Of a stretch of 59,810 bases of DNA, positions 47,629 through 55,293 are shown one piece after another. A program made the translations under genes and the position numbers. Source of the DNA: Kordia sp. GTDB taxonomy: Bacteria; Bacteroidota; Bacteroidia; Flavobacteriales; Flavobacteriaceae. The notes under the pieces are model-generated. The model made no database searches and was not told the DNA's origin. It saw only the letters and a program-made list of their open reading frames with translations. The first letter of the stretch is position 1, and each line of letters begins with the position of its first letter. The DNA lies in NCBI RefSeq assembly GCF_022447245.1, contig NZ_JAKVBC010000034.1:1-59810 (forward strand), given 5' to 3'.

Positions 47629-48913
47629 AGAAGCAAAATTTGTCAAAAAAATAGACTGGCTTTCCATTCTACTATATTTTTTATTAGTTGGTATTGGTTG
47701 GATCAATATTTACTCAGCCTCTGTAACCGAAACTGCAAATGGCTTACTTGACATGGAGCAATTGTATGGGAAGCAATTGTTTTTTATTGGAACCAGTGTC
47801 CTAATCATAATTCTCATTCTCTCGATAGAAGCCAAGTTTTATGAACGATTTTCCAGTATCATCTATATTGTTGGTCTAGTGAGTTTGCTGGCTTTAATGG
47901 TGCTAGGAAAAGAAATCAATGGCGCTAAGTCTTGGTATGCTATTGGGAGTTTTACCCTACAACCTTCTGAATTTGCTAAAGCTGCTACAGTACTAGCCTT
48001 GGCAAAGTTTTTGAGTGATATACAAACCAACATAAATATTCTCCAACATCAACTGATAGCTTTTTCCATTATCCTAATTCCGCCAATGTTGATCATGTTA
48101 CAACCCGATGCAGGAAGTGCTATGGTGTATATGGCATTCTTTTTTGTGCTGTATCGTGAAGGATTGCCTGGCATTTATTTATGGATTGGTTTTTTACTCA
48201 TACTACTTTTTATCATTACACTTAAATTAGGATATATATACACCATTATTGGAACAGTCGTCATAGGATTGGCCTGTATTTTTATCTTCTTCAGGAAGAA
48301 GTTAAAAAAGTTGCGTAAGACCTCTTTAGCTTTGACTTCCTTAGTAGCAGCTATCAGCTTTATTTTAGCCGTAAACTATATCTTTTACAATGTGTTTCAA
48401 CAACATCATCGCGATCGTTTTACTTTAGTTTTAGGACTGGAAAAAGATCCCGTTAAGTTGGAGAAAATTCGAAAAACGTTTGGGTTCAACACCAATCAAT
48501 CAGAAATCGCGATTAGTTCTGGTGGTTTTAAAGGAAAAGGTTGGCTCAAAGGAACACGTACCAAAGGAGATTTTGTACCTGAACAAGACACGGACTATAT
48601 TTTTACCACTGTTGGAGAAGAATGGGGCTTTATAGGAAGTACCGTTGTGATCTTTTTATTTGTGTTTTTATTACTCCGAATATTACACCGAGCCGAACAG
48701 CAGAAAAATAAATTTAGTCGAGTCTACGGATACAGCGTCGCCGCCATTCTATTTTTTCATTTTGCCATTAATATAGGAATGGTGATTGGATTGTTTCCTA
48801 CGGTTGGAATTCCGCTGCCTTTCTTTAGTTACGGAGGCTCTGGACTTTGGGGCTTTACCATTTTACTCTTTATTTTTATTAAGCTTGACGCGAATCGAAT
48901 TAATGAGTGGTAA
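47621..48913 (+). CDS. rodA: RodA, peptidoglycan glycosyltransferase
   Basis: A 430-residue SEDS protein with about ten membrane helices. Typical marks: N-I-Y-S-A-S near the start, G-A-K-S-W-Y-A-I-G then Q-P-S-E-F-A-K, Q-P-D-A-G-S-A, and P-F-F-S-Y-G-G-S-G near the end. It polymerises glycan strands with PBP2. Last gene of the operon; no clear terminator is seen directly after it. Confidence 0.96.
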   Translation: MNREAKFVKKIDWLSILLYFLLVGIGWINIYSASVTETANGLLDMEQLYGKQLFFIGTSVLIIILILSIEAKFYERFSSIIYIVGLVSLLALMVLGKEINGAKSWYAIGSFTLQPSEFAKAATVLALAKFLSDIQTNINILQHQLIAFSIILIPPMLIMLQPDAGSAMVYMAFFFVLYREGLPGIYLWIGFLLILLFIITLKLGYIYTIIGTVVIGLACIFIFFRKKLKKLRKTSLALTSLVAAISFILAVNYIFYNVFQQHHRDRFTLVLGLEKDPVKLEKIRKTFGFNTNQSEIAISSGGFKGKGWLKGTRTKGDFVPEQDTDYIFTTVGEEWGFIGSTVVIFLFVFLLLRILHRAEQQKNKFSRVYGYSVAAILFFHFAINIGMVIGLFPTVGIPLPFFSYGGSGLWGFTILLFIFIKLDANRINEW

Positions 48914-49028
48914 TCGCAAGAACATCATTCTAAAAAAGCCTTTTTACAAATGTTAAGTAAGGACTTTCCCTATACCACTCTTAAGGTGTTTTTGTACTTT
49001 TTAAATATTTAACCAAAAAATAACTACC

Positions 49029-49195
49029 ATGTTAAAAAGTATTTCAAATTTAGGAACTGTCTTAGACAAAAAAGAACAGGAAAAGGAATGATTCCTGTAA
49101 ATCCGAAAAAATGTAGATTTTGCAGTGGTGAATGGCTGGAAGACTTTGGATTGTGGGCATTACCTGAAGGTTCACCTTGTGGTGGATTTTGGTAA
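49029..49195 (+). CDS. Split GG-leader peptide and Cys-rich core (possible bacteriocin/RiPP precursor)
   Basis: ATG 49029 opens a 20-residue ORF beginning M-L-K-S-I-S-N-L-G with D-K-K-E-Q near its end, which is the classic flavobacterial leader of double-glycine bacteriocin-like precursors. It stops at TGA 49089-49091. An ATG at 49088 overlaps that stop (ATGA) and opens a 35-residue ORF in the -1 frame, rich in Pro, Trp, Gly and with four Cys if counted as C-R-F-C and one near the end (three in all: residues 9, 12, 31), ending G-G-F-W. Either a one-base loss in an A run broke a single precursor, or leader and core are made by coupled translation or frameshifting. The rest of the 342-bp gap (48914-49255) has only the terminator below. 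Confidence 0.6.
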
Positions 49196-49204
49196 ACCGT
49201 TTGA

Positions 49205-49240
49205 AAGAGCTAACTTAGGTTTGCTCTTTTGTTTAGTTTT
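49205..49240 (+). terminator. Terminator after the split peptide
   Basis: AAGAGC/GCTCTT (205-210 with 223-228 of 49 kb) and inner AAC/GTT around loop TTAG, followed by TTGTTT. It shows that the peptide region is or was a transcription unit of its own. Confidence 0.7.
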
Positions 49241-49255
49241 AGAAAAACGATTCTA

Positions 49256-50368
49256 TTAGCGGATTCTCACGTTTGGCAACGCTTTTTTTAACTTTTGCAA
49301 TTCTTCGTCAGAGATATCATTTCCATTTTTAATAAAAAGCTCATGCAAATGTTGCATTTTATACAAGCTTTTGGGAATTGTTTTAAAATCGTTATACCAT
49401 AAAATTAAAGTTCTTAAGCCTTGTAAGTTCTCAAAATTATCGGGCAATGTCGAAAGTTTATTTTCACGCACATCAAAGAATTTAAGATTTGATAATTTCA
49501 CAAAGCTGTCTGGTAGTGAAGTTATTTGATTGTTTGACAAATTTAGTCTTGTCAATTGCTGCAAATCTCCTATTTCCTTAGAAACGTCTTGCAATTCATT
49601 ACTATCCACACTTAGTTCTTCTAACGTAGTTAAACAAACAACTTCTACAGGAAATTCTTTAAACTTATTACTATGCAGACGAAGTGTTTTTAACTTTTTA
49701 AATTCACATATAGAAGGATCTAGGCTGGTAAGATGATTGATATTAAAAGATAATATTTCTAAGTTCTCTAATTTTTCAATGCCTTTCGGATATTCAATTA
49801 ACTCTCTAAAAGCATATGAAGCTTGTGTAATTTTTTCAATTTCTGCTGGCGTATAATCTAAAAAGACAGTCCGTTTTCTCTTTAAAATTAAAGCCTCTAA
49901 ACGTTCAGACCAGTTTTCACCATGCTTCTTTTCTATATATTGTGTTGCATAACTATTATATGCATCTACAAACTTTGGAAATGTTCCTACAACACAACTA
50001 CAATGCACACTAAAATAGGTAAAATCAAACGCTTCCGTGAAATCATTATAAAAATCACCTTCTCTCCCGCAATTCCCATTAGTTCCCCATGTTAAATACA
50101 AACCAGCTGCTTCCTCATAATGCCTTTCCGCTAATTCAAAAGCGCGCTTTTGCATCAATTCAATGTCTGCTGCTGCTTCTAATTTATCTGCATGATATAT
50201 TATTTTTTGAAGCGAATTAAAAGAGATTCCCACACGGTTTTCTAATGCTTTTATTTCCTTATTTGTGCTCAAATTTGTGTACTCTTTTTGATAAATCTCT
50301 ACTTCTTTTTGAGCAAGCATTATATTCATAAAAAAAAGAACAATAAGTGTAATTTTATTAAGTTTCAT
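49256..50368 (-). CDS. Secreted leucine-rich-repeat protein
   Basis: A 370-residue exported protein (signal peptide ending I-M-L-A-Q; ATG 50368 preferred to 50392 because the signal peptide starts there). From about residue 200 it has seven or more LRRs of 23 residues, with L-x-x-L-x-L-x-x-N-x-L/I pattern (L-R-L-H-S-N-K-F, L-N-L-S-N-N-Q-I, L-I-L-W-Y-N-D-F). The N-terminal half contains two cysteines in H-C-S-C-V and no family I recognise. Probably protein-binding in the periplasm or on the surface. Confidence 0.8.
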   Translation of the reverse strand: MKLNKITLIVLFFMNIMLAQKEVEIYQKEYTNLSTNKEIKALENRVGISFNSLQKIIYHADKLEAAADIELMQKRAFELAERHYEEAAGLYLTWGTNGNCGREGDFYNDFTEAFDFTYFSVHCSCVVGTFPKFVDAYNSYATQYIEKKHGENWSERLEALILKRKRTVFLDYTPAEIEKITQASYAFRELIEYPKGIEKLENLEILSFNINHLTSLDPSICEFKKLKTLRLHSNKFKEFPVEVVCLTTLEELSVDSNELQDVSKEIGDLQQLTRLNLSNNQITSLPDSFVKLSNLKFFDVRENKLSTLPDNFENLQGLRTLILWYNDFKTIPKSLYKMQHLHELFIKNGNDISDEELQKLKKALPNVRIR

Positions 50369-50613
50369 ATCTTCACAATCAATCATTATCAAAGCTAACT
50401 ATTTCATTTTTAACAGAAAAAATAGATTTTGCAAACACCCCACTTCGGTGAGTTAACCCAACTAAAATCTTCTTCAAAACTTTCTGTTTTATAAATTTAA
50501 ACAACTAGATACTCTAAAAAGCTTCATTCTTACGATAAAGCTCAAAAATACTCTCTATCTTTAGTGAGTCTTAAGCAATTTAATTTCCCCCTACCAAAAT
50601 TAAAAGTAACTGA

Positions 50614-52170
50614 ATGGAACAAATTATACTTTCCTTATTAACAAATAATAGTTATTTAGATATCAATCGTGAGTTATTGAATCTGCAATTATTATCGCAT
50701 CCTGATTATCCAAGTTTAAAAGCAATTACTGATACTTTAGATTATTTTGAGATTGAAAATTTGGCGGCAACGGTACCAAAAGAAGCCTTGGATCAAATGC
50801 CCGATTGTTTTTTGGCGTTGGTCAACAGAGAGCACGGCGATGAAGTTGTGCTAGTGGAAAAGAAACGCAATGCCATTCAACTTGTAAATGCAGATGAAAA
50901 GAAGGAGAAGTTAACGGAAGAAGCCTTTACAAAATGTTGGACAGGAACTATTGTCGCTGTTGAAGAACAAGAAAAAACAAGCAACATACAATCTATTCAA
51001 GAAGCACTTCCCTACTTTATTGTAGCTGCTGTTGCTTCGGCAAATGTGATTTTGAATTTTAGTTTTCCTTACTTGTTATATACTGCATTAACGTTAGTTG
51101 GCTTATATATTAGTATTTTAATCATACGAGAAGATTTAGGCATTAAAAGCAAAGCAGTTGCTAAAGTTTGTGGCGCTATTTCTAAAAATAGTACTTGTGG
51201 AGAAGTCATTAATACTAAAGGAAATAAAATCTTTGGAATCATATCATTGAGTGATGCTTCTTTTGTATTTTTTGGAGGACTATTTTTAATACTATCTTCC
51301 ATCGGATTTCATAATGGAACGTTATTAATGCTTTCTTTAGCAGGCGTCCCAGTGGTGATCTATGCACTTTTTAGACAAGGTTTTGTGTTAAAAAAATGGT
51401 GTGCCCTTTGTTTATTGATTGCTGGAATATTGCTACTTCAAACAGGTTTATTGCTTGCTACTTATAATTATTCATGGTATTTAGACACACCATATATTGT
51501 AAAGTTGATTAGCATTTTTGCTTTAATTTATATTGTATGGTCATATTGCAAATCGTACTGGGAAAGTCATGAAAAATTAGCTACTACTGAAACCGACTTC
51601 TTAAAGTTTAAACGAAATCCAGAGTTGTTTAAAACATTACTTCAAGAGCAAAGTGTTTTAAATCTTAATGTGATTTCTAAAGAATTACGCGTTGTATTTG
51701 GAAATCCAAATGGAGCTATTAAATTACAAGGTGTAACCAATCCGTTGTGCGGTTATTGTACGGCTGCTTTTGAATCGTATGATAAATTGATAAGCACATA
51801 TAGAAATGACATACAATTAGAGTTTATTTTCAACGTTCCGCCTGATGAGAAACATAAAAGTACTCAGATTGCTGCTCGTTTGGTTGATTTGTATACGCAA
51901 GATCCTGCAAAATCATATGCTGCATTAAAAAATTGGTTTGCAAATAGAGATGTAGAAACGTGGCAGGAAAAGTTTGGAATTTCAGAGAATGCAAAGGCTA
52001 TCGAAATCATAAATACACATAGAGAATGGTGTAATATTAATGATGTACATTATACACCTGCTAGTATTTTGAACGATCAATTCTTCCCAAAAACTTATGA
52101 GATTAAGGATTTACCATTGTTTATTCAAGATATGATTTTAGAGTCGCAACAAGATAATAATGTAGAATAA
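50614..52170 (+). CDS. C39-like/VKOR/thioredoxin fusion
   Basis: A 518-residue membrane protein with three parts. Residues 1-115 resemble the C39 peptidase of bacteriocin exporters (H-P-D-Y-P-S-L-K near 28, N-R-E-H-G-D-E-V near 72) but no catalytic Cys is present, so it probably only binds leader peptides. Residues 130-310 form a VKOR domain with membrane helices, loop cysteines V-C-G-A and S-T-C-G, and active C-A-L-C. Residues 365-518 form a thioredoxin-like domain with C-G-Y-C. The protein likely makes disulfides. Such fusions often accompany GG-leader peptides in Bacteroidetes, and one lies 1.4 kb away. Confidence 0.85.
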   Translation: MEQIILSLLTNNSYLDINRELLNLQLLSHPDYPSLKAITDTLDYFEIENLAATVPKEALDQMPDCFLALVNREHGDEVVLVEKKRNAIQLVNADEKKEKLTEEAFTKCWTGTIVAVEEQEKTSNIQSIQEALPYFIVAAVASANVILNFSFPYLLYTALTLVGLYISILIIREDLGIKSKAVAKVCGAISKNSTCGEVINTKGNKIFGIISLSDASFVFFGGLFLILSSIGFHNGTLLMLSLAGVPVVIYALFRQGFVLKKWCALCLLIAGILLLQTGLLLATYNYSWYLDTPYIVKLISIFALIYIVWSYCKSYWESHEKLATTETDFLKFKRNPELFKTLLQEQSVLNLNVISKELRVVFGNPNGAIKLQGVTNPLCGYCTAAFESYDKLISTYRNDIQLEFIFNVPPDEKHKSTQIAARLVDLYTQDPAKSYAALKNWFANRDVETWQEKFGISENAKAIEIINTHREWCNINDVHYTPASILNDQFFPKTYEIKDLPLFIQDMILESQQDNNVE

Positions 52171-52254
52171 AGGTTATTCTTTTTGAACTATAATTTTCAT
52201 CAGACACATATCCGTAAACCCTTGTAAATAAAACACTTTGAGAAGTCTAAAATT

Positions 52255-52332
52255 TTATCAAGACAAAATTATTTTTTATCAAGATGTTTTGTCTACTTTA
52301 TCAAGATAAAATATTTTTTTGTCTTGATATTT
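52255..52332. repeat. AT-rich direct and inverted repeats, likely bidirectional terminator
   Basis: TTATCAAGA begins three direct copies (52255, 52276, 52298), and the inverted form TTTTGTCTTGATA ends the block (52317-52329). AGACAAAA (52261) also pairs with TTTTGTCT (52286). Several mutually exclusive hairpins are possible, each next to T or A runs. It lies between two convergent genes, so termination on both strands is the simplest role. Confidence 0.6.
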
Positions 52333-52364
52333 TTGAAGTGTTATCTAAACAGTTTGTAAACACA

Positions 52365-52895
52365 CTATAATTCCAAGTTCGTTTTATCATTTATAACAAA
52401 CCCAATATCTTTAAGTTTTGTTCGAAGTTCGTCAACACTTGTCAATTCCTTTTTAGGAAGAAAAAACAAATCATCGGAAGATATTTTTAAAAAGAAGTAA
52501 TCTTTTGTTTCATCAATTTCCTTAATTTCTGAAGTCTTTATTTTACTTTCTCCAATTGCATTTTTAACAACGATTACATCTAAATGTATTTCCATGTGCT
52601 CCGTTTGCCCAAAACGTTTTGCATAGGTGTTCTTTACCACTTTTTGATAATGCTTTTTATAACGCCAATTAAAATATGTTGGATAAAACAGTAGCGTCAT
52701 AATAGTTACAAAAGCAGTACTAATACACATAAAAGTATCTTTCTTTGCCAAAAAGTAAAAAGAACCTAACGCAAAAATAATTGCCAATACAATCCAACCG
52801 TTTCTCCTTTTCTTTTTAATGATTTGCGACTTTGAAAAGATAAACAGATACAGGGCAACAAAATCGTGTTCGTGTATTTTATATGTAACATTCAT
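52365..52895 (-). CDS. YcxB-like membrane protein
   Basis: A 176-residue protein with two adjacent helices (about 34-52 and 54-72), then a conserved positive stretch (N-W-R-Y-K-K-H-Y) and a beta-rich C-terminal domain with I-K-E-I-D-E-T-K-D-Y-F-F-L, D-D-L-F-F-L-P-K and a final helix. This is the YcxB layout. Function unknown. It lies 25 bp after the nuclease gene on the same strand. Confidence 0.75.
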   Translation of the reverse strand: MNVTYKIHEHDFVALYLFIFSKSQIIKKKRRNGWIVLAIIFALGSFYFLAKKDTFMCISTAFVTIMTLLFYPTYFNWRYKKHYQKVVKNTYAKRFGQTEHMEIHLDVIVVKNAIGESKIKTSEIKEIDETKDYFFLKISSDDLFFLPKKELTSVDELRTKLKDIGFVINDKTNLEL

Positions 52896-52920
52896 CGTTT
52901 GTCCAATTATAAAATTAAGA

Positions 52921-53766
52921 TTAGTTTCTAAAACTCCATTGTTTATAAGTAGTCATTGCTTCTAACTTGTTTTCTTTAGTATCATCCAATGCTGGAAAGA
53001 AGTCAATTCCTGTACGTTTTTCAAGTTCGTCTACAGAAACCACATATTCATATAAAGGTTTATTGGAAGCTTCGTGTGGCACTAAAAAAGCAATGATTTT
53101 TGTGTTTCCTCCCGAATTATCTAGTAAGATTTTATAGAAATACTTTGGCACTGCAACATCTTCACTTCCTATGGTTTTAAGATTGTTTTCTAAAATTCCA
53201 CCTGTTACCACATATACTCCATCGTATTTCTTTGCCCAATAGCGCACTTTTTGCTCCAGTCGGTTCCAAACACCTGCATTAAATTCATGTTCTTGTGGAG
53301 AAATATTACTGGTTAAAAAAGTTTCTGTAAACGCTGCTTTGCTATACTTTCTATCAGCTGCAGGACATAAATGCCCACGATCATAACCTGACTTTTTGTA
53401 GTTTCTCCAATGTGCAGATTTTGTAGACACCGCTTTGTCTTGTACAAAATAAGGACGTTTGAAATCGGTATATACGACTTGATTCTTTTTTAATTCGTAC
53501 GCCACCCATTCTGCCTGTTCAAAAGCCTCATGATACGATAAAGAATAGCCTTCATGATGTACAATTTGTCCTGTAGTAGAACTTGGCAGATAATACTTAT
53601 TTGTTAAGGGTTTGGGCTTACTATTCGTAGTTTGTTTTTTAGCACCATGAACCTCAACATTAGGATCGTAAGAACTTGTTTTAAAGTTCTCACCATACTT
53701 TTCATAAATAGTTACCGCAGCTCCAATCAGCAGTACTAAAACAAGATATATTTTATTTCTTTTCAA
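52921..53766 (-). CDS. Secreted DNA/RNA non-specific endonuclease
   Basis: A 281-residue exported nuclease of the NUC1/Serratia (beta-beta-alpha metal) family. The catalytic D-R-G-H-L is at about residue 131, with the metal-binding Asn in N-I-S-P-Q and N-R-L-E. One N-terminal helix (K-R-N-K-I-Y then hydrophobic to about 24) anchors or exports it. No ATG is available near the front: TTG 53766 (giving M-K-R-N-K) was preferred to TTG 53775. Likely role is scavenging or degradation of extracellular nucleic acid. Confidence 0.9.
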   Translation of the reverse strand: MKRNKIYLVLVLLIGAAVTIYEKYGENFKTSSYDPNVEVHGAKKQTTNSKPKPLTNKYYLPSSTTGQIVHHEGYSLSYHEAFEQAEWVAYELKKNQVVYTDFKRPYFVQDKAVSTKSAHWRNYKKSGYDRGHLCPAADRKYSKAAFTETFLTSNISPQEHEFNAGVWNRLEQKVRYWAKKYDGVYVVTGGILENNLKTIGSEDVAVPKYFYKILLDNSGGNTKIIAFLVPHEASNKPLYEYVVSVDELEKRTGIDFFPALDDTKENKLEAMTTYKQWSFRN

Positions 53767-53897
53767 AAGGATCAATTTTTACAAACACAAATGTAATCAT
53801 AAATGCTACAGTGCTATACTGAGCAAGGGAAAATATCTATTTTGTTACTTGGCATAGTATTTGAAAAAGTTAAAGCATTAACCATGAAACTAAGAAT

Positions 53898-54119
53898 ATG
53901 AAAAACAATGTATTCAATACAACAATGGCAATTTTAGGAATGATAGTACTAGTTTTTGCTACAAGTCACAGAGGAGGAAATGGTTTTGCTTCTGGAGGAG
54001 ACAAAGGAAATGGAATTATTTCTATGAGTGACAGCGGAGGCAGCGTTGGTAGTGGTATTGCCTTTGGACATAGAGTTGGAAACGGTCTTGTAAAAAGACA
54101 TGGAGTAAGAAATGGCTAA
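53898..54119 (+). CDS. Small Gly-rich exported protein
   Basis: A 73-residue protein: one N-terminal hydrophobic helix (about 8-22) and then a Gly/Ser/Asn-rich tail with recurring G-N-G (G-G-N-G-F, K-G-N-G-I, V-G-N-G-L) and a final H-G-V-R-N-G. No family recognised. The C-terminal tail is basic. It is followed by a good terminator, which supports it being a real unit. Could be a small structural or export-linked peptide. Confidence 0.6.
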   Translation: MKNNVFNTTMAILGMIVLVFATSHRGGNGFASGGDKGNGIISMSDSGGSVGSGIAFGHRVGNGLVKRHGVRNG

Positions 54120-54142
54120 TCGTTAAACGATAAATATTAAAG

Positions 54143-54172
54143 AAGTGAACTTAGTAGGTTCGCTTTTTTTTA
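54143..54172 (+). terminator. Terminator after the small Gly-rich gene
   Basis: AAGTGAAC pairs with GTTCGCTT (one T-G), loop TTAGTAG, then T6-T7. Confidence 0.8.
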
Positions 54173-55279
54173 GCTTTTTACATCCAAAGCATCTCGCAAA
54201 GCATTTCCTATCAACATGAATGCCATTACCAAACTCATAATGGCAAGACCCGGAATGATAGCTAAATAGGGTTTTCCTAAAATGATATAACTGTAATGAT
54301 CTTTTATCATAGCGCCCCAACTTGGCATTGGTGGTTGCGCTCCAATTCCTAAAAAGCTCAATCCGCTTTCTATTAAAATGGCTGCTGCAAAGTTTGCTGC
54401 CGATATTACGATGACTGGCGCCATAATATTTGGCAATATATGTTTTACAATGATTCTGATATCATGATATCCTAAGGCACGTGCTGCGGTTACATATTGC
54501 ATCCGCTTTACACTCAGTACTTGTCCACGTACAATTCTGGCAACTTCTACCCACATGGTCAATCCTACTGCCACAAACACTTGCCAAAATCCTTTTCCTA
54601 ACGTTAATGTGATTGCAATAACTAATAGTAATGTTGGAATAGACCACGTTACATTGATAATCCACATGATGACAGCATCCGTTCTACTTTCAAAGTATAC
54701 TGCTAAGGCACCTAATGTAATTCCTATGAGCAATGAAATAAACACGGCTACAAAACCTATGGTAAACGAGATTCGCATGCCAACCAACATTCTACTCAAT
54801 ACATCTCTCCCGTATTTGTCAGTTCCTAAACGAAAGGTTTTTTGCTGAATAAACTGTGCTGACACTTCACTTGCTTGTGTTAGCGTTGGAAAAGAACTGA
54901 GTGGAATTTCCTTTTCTCTACCTGTAATGGCTTCATCCGTATATTCAGTAATGAATAGTTTATTATCAGCTATTCTATAATTCTCAATTGGAATTTCGGT
55001 AGCAGTGTTTTCTTTGCCAAAAAAAAGTGTATTGATAGAGCTTTCTTCCTTTTTTTCTGTAGAAGGTATTGTGAGCATCTGTACAGAAAATCCTGGTTTT
55101 TTTGAGTGAATAGACAAATGCATTTGATTTGCATTTCGAGTATCATCAGGTGCAAATACATACGCAAAAATCACGATAAAGGCACAAAGTACAATAAAGC
55201 TAAAACTCAAAACGCCCCAAAAATTCTTTTTGAATTTCTGGAGCGCTAATTTTGTTAGTGAATTTGAGTTTTTACTCAT
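54170..55279 (-). CDS. ABC peptide/nickel-type transporter permease
   Basis: A 369-residue permease of the DppC/OppC type. The first helix (about 20-42) is followed by a large periplasmic insertion (about 45-140), then L-G-T-D-K-Y-G-R-D-V-L-S-R (the family's entry motif), five more helices, and the EAA loop A-A-R-A-L-G-Y-H-D-I-R-I-I-V-K-H-I-L-P-N. No ATP-binding, binding protein or DppB gene is here, so partners lie elsewhere. It starts 14 bp after the tail-specific protease, same strand. Confidence 0.9.
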   Translation of the reverse strand: MSKNSNSLTKLALQKFKKNFWGVLSFSFIVLCAFIVIFAYVFAPDDTRNANQMHLSIHSKKPGFSVQMLTIPSTEKKEESSINTLFFGKENTATEIPIENYRIADNKLFITEYTDEAITGREKEIPLSSFPTLTQASEVSAQFIQQKTFRLGTDKYGRDVLSRMLVGMRISFTIGFVAVFISLLIGITLGALAVYFESRTDAVIMWIINVTWSIPTLLLVIAITLTLGKGFWQVFVAVGLTMWVEVARIVRGQVLSVKRMQYVTAARALGYHDIRIIVKHILPNIMAPVIVISAANFAAAILIESGLSFLGIGAQPPMPSWGAMIKDHYSYIILGKPYLAIIPGLAIMSLVMAFMLIGNALRDALDVKS

Positions 55280-55293
55280 GTATATCTTTTAGA

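Noticed and set aside
48914-49255. Insertion sequence or attachment site between rodA and the LRR gene
   Set aside because: No terminal inverted repeats, no transposase fragment and no target duplication; only the short peptide ORFs and a terminator are present.
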